DNA from: Macrostomum hystrix
Taxonomy: Eukaryota; Platyhelminthes; Macrostomidae
Direction of reading: 5' to 3'
Assembly (NCBI GenBank): GCA_950097015.1
Contig: CATNEN010000029.1
Location: 7,603,501-7,667,500 of the forward strand
DNA: 64,000 nucleotides
How positions within the stretch are numbered: the first letter of the stretch is position 1; the number at the start of each line of letters is the position of its first letter. The translations under genes and the position numbers were made by a program. Below are positions 57,357 through 64,000 of this stretch, one piece after another. The notes under the pieces were generated by a model that saw nothing but the letters and a program-made list of their open reading frames with translations, searched no databases and was not told the origin of the DNA.

Positions 57357-58785
57357 TTACGAGCAGTGTGGCCTGCTGTGCTCAGCCAGCACATGCAGCC
57401 GCAGCTCCTTGGCGTTGGCGCAGGCCCGGTCGCATTGTCGGCAGCGCGGCAGCAGCTGACGGTGGGCGCTGCGGATGTGCAGTCGCAGGTTGCACAGCCG
57501 GTTGAAGCCCTTGTCGCAGGCCGGGCAGGGGTGGCACTTGGCTTGCAGGTGGATGGCCTGGTGTCGCTTCAGGTTGGCAGCCTGGCGGAAGGCGCGGCCG
57601 CAGGTCGGGCAGGCGTGCGGTTTCTCGCCGCTGTGGATCAGCTGCATGGGTGGCGGGTTGGGGGTATGGGACGTCTGAAGTTCGAATCTCGGCCCGTGAG
57701 AAAGTTGCAAGCTGCAAACGGGTATCTTCAAAAAGAAGACATTGGAGGAAGAGGAGGAGAGAGGAAGTGGAGGAATAGGCGGAGAGGTGGAAGAAGGGTT
57801 GGAGAGGAAGTGGAAGAAGAGGTGAAGAGGAAGTGGAAGAAGAGGCGGAGAGGAAGTGGAAGAAGAGGCGGAGAGGAAGTGGAAGAAGAGGCGGAGAGGA
57901 AGTGGAAGAAGAGGCGGAGAGGAAGTGGAAGAAGTCGAAGAGGTGAGAGGAAGTTGCAGTCCATAATTAGCATTCATATTTTCGTTGTTCATATGTGTTA
58001 ATAATGTTATCAAAAGATCTGAAGTATATACTTCAGATAACTTTGAATAATTACCTTATGCGTTGCCAGGGTGTTGCTACGGGAGAACGCCATGCCGCAG
58101 ACGTTGCAAGCATACTTGCGCGCAGTTCGTTGACCGAGCCGCCGGCTGTCGTCGAAGCTGCTCTCCTCCCAGGAGGCTAGTCGACAGCCGCGCGATCCGG
58201 CCATGACCTGCGCCACCGATTGGGCCACCAGACGATCGCTGCTGCTGCCGCTGCTGCTGCACAGTGCGTGCTGCGGCTGCATCGGCCTGGGGGTGGTCGG
58301 CAATGCCAGAATAGCCTCGACAGAGAATTTTAGCTCTGAAGGCTTCGTGGTTGGTGTCAGCTTGACGTGGTGCTGCTGCTGCTGCTGCTGCTGCTGGCAA
58401 GGGATCTGATTCATTTGGAGTCCCATGCACAGATGTGGCTGCCAGATCTGTGGATACTGCTGCTGCTGCTGCTGCTGCTGCTGCGGTGTGGGCTGGGCTG
58501 TCAGCTGTGATGACCGCTGTAACAGCATGTTGGCATAAGCGTAAATCGGAATCTGTTGGTGGAGTTGTTGGTTTATTGTTCCCATCACAGCTTGCTTCTG
58601 TGTGCTATGAACAAATTATAAAGAAGGCCTGGGTATCTAATTAACTTACCGGATAATGCATGCTGAACTTGACGAAAATAGCGCCTGGCGGACTGTGTGA
58701 ACTTAAAGCAGTCTTCTTTGAGGACTTGCTCACTTATTTCTTGCTGGCGCGACAAACCTGCAGATATTTTAGCCCGCCCAGCCAT
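57357..58785 (-). CDS. C2H2 zinc-finger transcription factor with eh1-like motif
   Basis: Exons are 58585-58055 and 57641-57357, with phase-0 boundaries and 271 residues from ATG 58585. A 5' exon, 58785-58650 (MAGRAKISAGLSRQQ), ends at a perfect GTAAGT donor but exits in phase 1. It does not match the frame of the next exon, so it may be untranslated or affected by an indel. The protein has two Gln runs (about 35-43 and 64-71) and FSVEAIL at 87-93, which matches the eh1 Groucho-binding consensus. Four zinc fingers follow: the first (YACNVCGMAFSRSNTLATHK) is split by the intron and completed by LIHSGEKPHAC, then CGRAFRQAANLKRH, CDKGFNRLCNLRLHIRSAH and CRQCDRACANAKELRLHVLAEH. A DNA-binding repressor is likely; the exact family (GFI- or FEZ-like) is uncertain. 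Confidence 0.82.
57745..57955 (-). repeat. 23-bp satellite in the zinc-finger gene intron
   Basis: About eight units of 23 bp containing GAAGTGGAAGAAGAGGCGGA. The unit is the same as in the larger array at 59230-60010. On the coding strand it is almost pure pyrimidine (CTCTTCTTCCACTTCCTC) and lies about 100 bases upstream of the 57641 acceptor. Confidence 0.92.
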
Positions 58786-59229
58786 CCTCCGCTTTCACTT
58801 ATTTCATTCGCTTCCCCGCGGCGGGTCGACTCGACTGATTGCGCAACCGAGTCGCCCAATCCGGGGATCCCCGTAGCCCTCGGCCAACCCAGCCGGTCTC
58901 ACCCGCGCCCCGCCCCACCGCCGCCGGGGCTCACAGTGCTCACACAGTTCCAACGGAGGTGTGCGGCAACTTGAGTTGCTTGGTTGGCCGGTGACTTATT
59001 TGCTAATTATTAACTGCTCAATTTTTTTCACTTTCAACACCGGCCGGCCCTGTATGCGCCTGAAGTGGACCACTCCAGTCTCTAAGCCCTAATTAGAAGC
59101 GGTAGGTGTTGGCCGAAATATCGAGTTCAAGTGCCGCTCTCATTCGGATTGTGGCTATACTTAATAACTAGACCCAACACGTGTCTGACCTGGAAATTAC
59201 TGGCTGCCGTTTCTGTGTAGGAGAAAGAG
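58786..59229. other. likely promoter region of the zinc-finger gene
   Basis: GC-rich sequence around 58800-58960, upstream of the first exon. No TATA box was identified. Confidence 0.4.
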
Positions 59230-60010
59230 GGGGCGAGTGTTGGGAGCGAGAGTGAACATGAAGTGGAGGAAGAGGGGTAGAGAAAGTGGATAAAAAGGGA
59301 GATACAGTAAGAGGTGGAGAAGATGGGAAGGACGAAGGGGAGAGGAAGTTAAATAAGAAGGAATAAAGGAAGTGGGAACTGGAGGAAGAATGGATAGAAA
59401 GAGGTGGAGAGGAAGTGGAAGAAGAGGCGGAGAGGAAGTGGGAGAAGTGGGGGCGAGGAACAAGACGGGGAGAGGAAGTGGAAGAAGAGGGGGAGAGGAA
59501 GTGGAAGAAGAGGGGGAGAGGAAGTGGAAGAAGAGGGGGAGAGGAAGTGGAAGAAGAGGGGGAGAGGAAGTGGAAGAAGAGGGGGAGAGGAAGTGGAAGA
59601 AGAGGCGGAGAGGAAGTGGGAGAAGTGGGGGCGAGGAACAAGACGGGGAGAGGAAGTGGAAGAAGAGGGGGAGAGGAAGTGGAAGAAGAGGGGGAGAGGA
59701 AGTGGAAGAAGAGGCGGAGAGGAAGTGGGAGAAGTGGGGGCGAGGAACAAGACGGGGAGAGGAAGTGGAAGAAGAGGCGGAGAGGAAGTGGAAGAAGAGG
59801 GGGAGAGGAAGTGGAAGAAGAGGCGGAGAGGAAGTGGGAGAAGTGGGGGCGAGGAACAAGACGGGGAGAGGAAGTGGAAGAAGAGGTGGAGAGGAAGTGG
59901 AAGAAGAGGGGGAGAGGAAGTGGAAGAAGAGGCGGAGAGGAAGTGGGAGAAGTGGGGGCGAGGAACAAGACGGGGAGAGGAAGTGGAAGAAGAGGTGGAG
60001 AAGAAGTGGC
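59230..60010 (-). repeat. 23-bp satellite array, second location
   Basis: About 27 units of 23 bp containing GAAGTGGAAGAAGAGGGGGA, with periodic blocks in which GAGAAGTGGGGGCGAGGAAC replaces part of the unit. The block recurs every 100-200 bases, so this is a higher-order repeat. Long ORFs in five frames (Lys/Arg/Glu/Gly or Ser/Pro/Leu/Phe repeats) are artefacts. Confidence 0.95.
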
Positions 60011-61611
60011 TGTCCATCGATGTTAATCATTTTCGTTGTTCAAAAATGTCAACAATGTTAACACAAAGTGCCTTATACTTATTTTCATTTCTCAACACCT
60101 TACGTGTAGGTGGCAGAGAGTTTTGAAAAGAAAGGAATTATGAAGTGTTGAACCATCTTCTTTACAGGTGCAAGACTGCAAACCAATAATCTTCTTTGTC
60201 GTGCGTTTTACCCTAAGGCGACAGACATCATCCTCAACTGCGGCTGCAGAGTAGTTCTTCCCGCTTTTTAGCAGAAAATGTTTCTCAGACATTGCGGTGC
60301 ATAATTCCTATAGCCATGTTTCTTAAAGCTTTCTGAGGAGTCAATTACGAGCAGTGAGCTCACACAGAAGAAGAGGAGTCTGTGCTCCCACTTGCGCAAT
60401 CCAAGCCAAGTCTTACACCGGACCGAAATCCGAAAATTTCATTGTTCACGAGAAACAAAGGGCAAAAGCCAGCCAGGCATTTAGAATCTCAAAATTTCTC
60501 TTTTGCTTGCAGCAATGTTACGAGCCAAGTTACGCAATTCCGTGTGTTCTGTGTGCCTGTTTCATAATCACAATTACAATAGACTCTGATGCATTTAATT
60601 GTTAACACTATTTATTGTGTCAGCACGTTTAGGTGATGAATTAAAGCTTCTTAAAAATATCCGATGCTTTTATTTAAAAGGCCTGTTCTGTGAATTGATT
60701 GGCCTAGTTCAACATTTTCTTTGAACTTTTCTTTTCAGTTAGAAAGAATACTAGATTTATTTTCTAGACTTTAGGCACACAATTGCACAGTGCTCAAACT
60801 GTCTGTTGAGGGGAATCTATGCGGAACTGTGTGAACAGTGGCTTAACTCGCCCAACAATCTCCTAACTCTACAAGGCCTTCTTAAGTCTGCTAGAGTAAA
60901 TCACTCCGCACAGTTTCAATTGGATACTCAATAGTCATTAGGAGGAGTTTTGTGTACGCGAGCAATTGTGCAACCGACCCCAAGGCAGCCACCGCCTTGA
61001 CAACCTTTATTTTCGAGTCAACAAACACTAGGAATCCATGGCGATTGCGCCATCAATTTGGGGCTAATTGGCCGCCGCTTTTGAATTAAACGGAGAGCAG
61101 TTGAATGAGGGACCGGTAGAACACAGTGCTCAGGGCTGAAATCTCCTGCGGTGAGCTGAGCTCACACACTCGCGCGCCTGGCAACGGGCCGGACAAACAA
61201 GGGGGAGGGGTTGAGCAGAAGATCCCCACCGAGCTGACTTCTCAGCACGGCGGGATCGGGGTTGCCACCTTTTGACTCCAACTAAACTCAATAGCCCCGG
61301 GCCATTTAGGATCTATGAGACAAACTACAATAGGTGAAATTTCACCTCCGAAGACTGTTAAAGTCATTCGCAGCCTGCAGATCCTGAGGCGGTCTGTGCT
61401 CAGCGAGCCTGTTGCCTGTTGCTATGCCGCAGCTGCTTATCAGACTGAATCAGCTGCTGGTGCTGTCGTTTTCTCAAGCCAACGAAGCCAAGCTCTGAGA
61501 GATGACAACAGCAGATAAAGCGGCTGTGCGGGGGTGTTCGTGATTAGATCTCTGCTGCGCGAGTCCAATGTTTCACAGCTGCTGGAAACTGTGAAAATTC
61601 GTGAACTTACT
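60011..61611. other. intergenic region, no gene recognised
   Basis: Mixed composition, somewhat GC-richer at 60980-61500. The short ORFs at 60354-60605 and 61315-61518 show no domain. Confidence 0.4.
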
Positions 61612-62440
61612 TCTCACAGAGTGAGAGAGTCAGGAGTGACACACAGAACAGAATGAGAGAGTCAGGAGTGACACACAGAACAGAGTGAGAGAGTCAGGAG
61701 TGACACACAGAACAGAGTGAGAGAGTCAGGAGGGACACAGAACAGAGTGAGAGAGTCAGGAGTGACACACAGAACAGAGTGAGAGAGTCAGGAGTGACAC
61801 ACAGAACAGAATGAGAGAGTCAGGAGTGACACACAGAACAGAATGGGAGAGTCAGGAGTGACACACAGAACAGAGTGAGAGAGTCAGGAGTGACACACAG
61901 AACAGAATGAGAGAGTCAGGAGTGACACACAGAACAGAGTGAGAGAGTCAGGAGTGATACACAGAACAGAGTGAGAGAGTCAGGAGTGACACACAGAACA
62001 GAGTGAGAGAGTCAGGAGTGACACCCAGAACAGAATGAGAGAGTCAGGAGTGACACACAGAACAGAGTGAGAGAGTCAGGAGTGACACACAGAACAGAAT
62101 GAGAGAGTCAGGAGTGACACACAGAACAGAATGAGAGAGTCAGGAGTGACACCCAGAACAGAATGAGAGAGTCAGGAGTGACACACAGAACAGAGTGAGA
62201 GAGTCAGGAGTGACACACAGAACAGAATGAGAGAGTCAGGAGTGACACACAGAACAGAGTGGGAGAGTCAGGAGTGACACACAGAACAGAGTGAGAGAGT
62301 CAGGAGTGACACACAGAACAGAGTGAGAGAGTCAGGAGTGACACACAGAACAGAGTGAGAGAGTCAGGAGTGACACACAGAACAGAGTGAGAGAGTCAGG
62401 AGTGACACACAGAACAGAGTGAGAGAGTCAGGAGTGACAG
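61612..62440 (+). repeat. 32-bp satellite array
   Basis: About 26 units of 32 bp containing GTGAGAGAGTCAGGAGTGAC plus ACACAGAACAGA. Differences are mostly A/G at one site (gagtgag versus gaatgag) and an occasional ACCC for ACAC. Confidence 0.95.
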
Positions 62441-62884
62441 ACAGAATGAGAAACTTACCAAAATATCCAGGCCCTCAGAATGGACGGTATAGATCAAGGT
62501 TAGTCAGGTGCGCAATGCTATATTAAAATTTGCGGCAAAAACTAGCAAACAACACCAAAAAAACATTCTGTTGCACTTTTTGGTTGGGAAATGTCAGTCG
62601 GCGAAGTTGGCCATTTATTATTTGTTATTCTCTCGGGCCTATATTTTTACTTTACAGTGCATGGAGTGCATTTTGATGGCGCAATTTAACTTGCGCTGGT
62701 CTTTCACTAGCAGTCGTGCTACATCTGCCAAAAAATATTTTGAACTTTTTCAAATGCTTTTAACTTCCAGTTCAAACAAATTAAATTCAATTTTGTATTT
62801 TTTTATCTAAGCTTGTAAGATAATACCACGATTTGTTATTGTTATTATCTAGTACCTAAATAGTTAAAAAACTTTATAGTTAGG
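62441..62884. other. spacer with a possible minus-strand splice donor
   Basis: On the minus strand, GGATATTTTG is followed by GTAAGTTTC at about 62456, a consensus donor right beside the satellite. The frame before it reads TLIYTVHSEGLDIL but is closed by a stop just upstream, so an exon cannot be confirmed. Confidence 0.3.
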
Positions 62885-64000
62885 GATTATTAAACAAGCT
62901 CCCTATCTGGCAGGTGAGAGATCCTTGTTGATTAAACAAGCTTCCTATCTGACTATCTGGCAGGTGAGAGATCCTTGTTGATTAGACAAGCTCCCTATCT
63001 GACAGGTGAGAGATCCTTGTTGATTAGACAAGCTCCCTATCTGACTATCTGGCAGGTGAGAGATCCTTGTTGATTAGACAAGCTCCCTATCTGACTATCT
63101 GACAGGTGAGAGATCCTTGTTGATTAGACAAGCTCCCTATCTGACAGGTGAGAGATCCTTGTTGATTAGACAAGCTCCCTATCTGACTATCTGGCAGGTG
63201 AGAGATCCTTGTTGATTAGACAAGCTCCCTATCTGACAGGTGAGAGATCCTTGTTGATTAGACAAGCTCCCTATCTGACAGGTGAGAGATCCTTGTTGAT
63301 TAGACAAGCTCCCTATCTGGCAGGTGAGAGATCCTTGTTGATTAGACAAGCTCCCTATCTGACTATCTGGCAGGTGAGAGATCCTTGTTGATTAGACAAG
63401 CTCCCTATCTGACAGGTGAGAGATCCTTGTTGATTAGACAAGCTCCCTATCTGACAGGTGAGAGATCCTTGTTGATTAGACAAGCTCCCTATCTGACAGG
63501 TGAGAGATCCTTGTTGATTAGACAAGCTCCCTATCTGACTATCTGGCAGGTGAGAGATCCTTGTTGATTAGACAAGCTCCCTATCTGACAGGTGAGAGAT
63601 CCTTGTTGATTAGACAAGCTCCCTATCTGACTATCTGACAGGTGAGAGATCCTTGTTGATTAGACAAGCTCCCTATCTGACAGGTGAGAGATCCTTGTTG
63701 ATTAGACAAGCTCCCTATCTGACAGGTGAGAGATCCTTGTTGATTAGACAAGCTCCCTATCTGACAGGTGAGAGATCCTTGTTGATTAGACAAGCTCCCT
63801 ATCTGACAGGTGAGAGATCCTTGTTGATTAGACAAGCTCCCTATCTGACAGGTGAGAGATCCTTGTTGATTAGACAAGCTCCCTATCTGACAGGTGAGAG
63901 ATCCTTGTTGATTAGACAAGCTCCCTATCTGACAGGTGAGAGATCCTTGTTGATTAGACAAGCTCCCTATCTGACAGGTGAGAGATCCTTGTTGATTAGA
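62885..64000 (+). repeat. 42-bp satellite array with splice-donor-like units
   Basis: About 25 units of 42 bp containing CAGGTGAGAGATCCTTGTTG plus ATTAGACAAGCTCCCTATCTGA. Some units have an extra CTATCTGA-like insertion. Every unit carries CCCTATCTGACAG followed by GTGAGA, matching both an acceptor tail and a consensus donor. The array runs off the right edge of the window. Confidence 0.95.

Noticed and set aside
59168-60126. Very long ORFs on both strands (Glu/Lys/Arg/Gly and Ser/Pro/Leu/Phe repeats)
   Set aside because: They are open in five frames because of the 23-bp satellite; no unique coding segment.
62450-62515. Minus-strand exon ending in a GTAAGT donor
   Set aside because: The frame is closed by stops within about 15 codons and no start or acceptor fits.
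62885-64000. CRISPR-like regular array
   Set aside because: Units are contiguous, without unique spacers, and the DNA is eukaryotic; the same applies to the other arrays.

Overview
This is animal genomic DNA, not bacterial. Genes are split by GT-AG introns, some are followed by AATAAA signals, and every recognisable protein belongs to a metazoan family: a heparan-sulfate 3-O-sulfotransferase, CAAP1, an MSS51/ZMYND15-type MYND protein, an SLC35D nucleotide-sugar transporter, anosmin-1, UCKL1 and a C2H2 zinc-finger factor. The very high load of unrelated minisatellites, most of them in introns, together with two tRNA-derived SINE families and several DNA transposons, would suit a repeat-rich invertebrate such as a free-living flatworm. 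That species guess is inference only.

Layout. 1-2.9 kb: satellites, a hAT-type MITE and a SINE fragment. 2.9-4.3 kb: sulfotransferase (+). 5.7-7.3 kb: a protein with twelve decapeptide repeats and a PAM2 motif (+). 8.3-9.9 kb: CAAP1-like gene (-). 10.4-11.7 kb: two-exon coiled-coil gene (-). 12.0-16.1 kb: four-exon MSS51/ZMYND15-type gene (-). 16.1-23 kb: AT-rich DNA with a long-TIR MITE, a local duplication and a dead mariner transposase (-). 23.0-24.6 kb: SLC35D transporter (+). 24.9-26.8 kb: satellites. 27.6-36.8 kb: anosmin-1-like gene (+) whose first intron holds 2.2 kb of satellite. 37-42.3 kb: SINEs, a non-LTR retrotransposon relic and a second copy of the hAT MITE. 43.3-45.9 kb: a P-element-like transposon with near-identical inverted repeats. 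46.7-50.8 kb: six-exon UCKL1 gene (+). 50.9-51.9 kb: a dispersed repeat interrupted by a SINE. 53.2-55.2 kb: WW plus CUE-like protein (+). 55.6-56.9 kb: satellite. 57.4-58.8 kb: zinc-finger gene (-). 59.2-64.0 kb: three more satellite arrays.

The genes do not form a pathway. The sulfotransferase, the nucleotide-sugar transporter and anosmin-1 (a heparan-sulfate-binding protein in other animals) all touch glycosaminoglycan biology, but they lie far apart and nothing shows co-regulation.

Two window-wide patterns stand out. First, most intronic satellites end within a few tens of bases of the 3' splice site, and several have pyrimidine-rich units ending in AG on the coding strand. Second, at least four conserved genes, once aligned by eye to their families, need one base to be skipped at one or more points, always in the same direction. 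This is most simply explained by insertion errors in the assembly.
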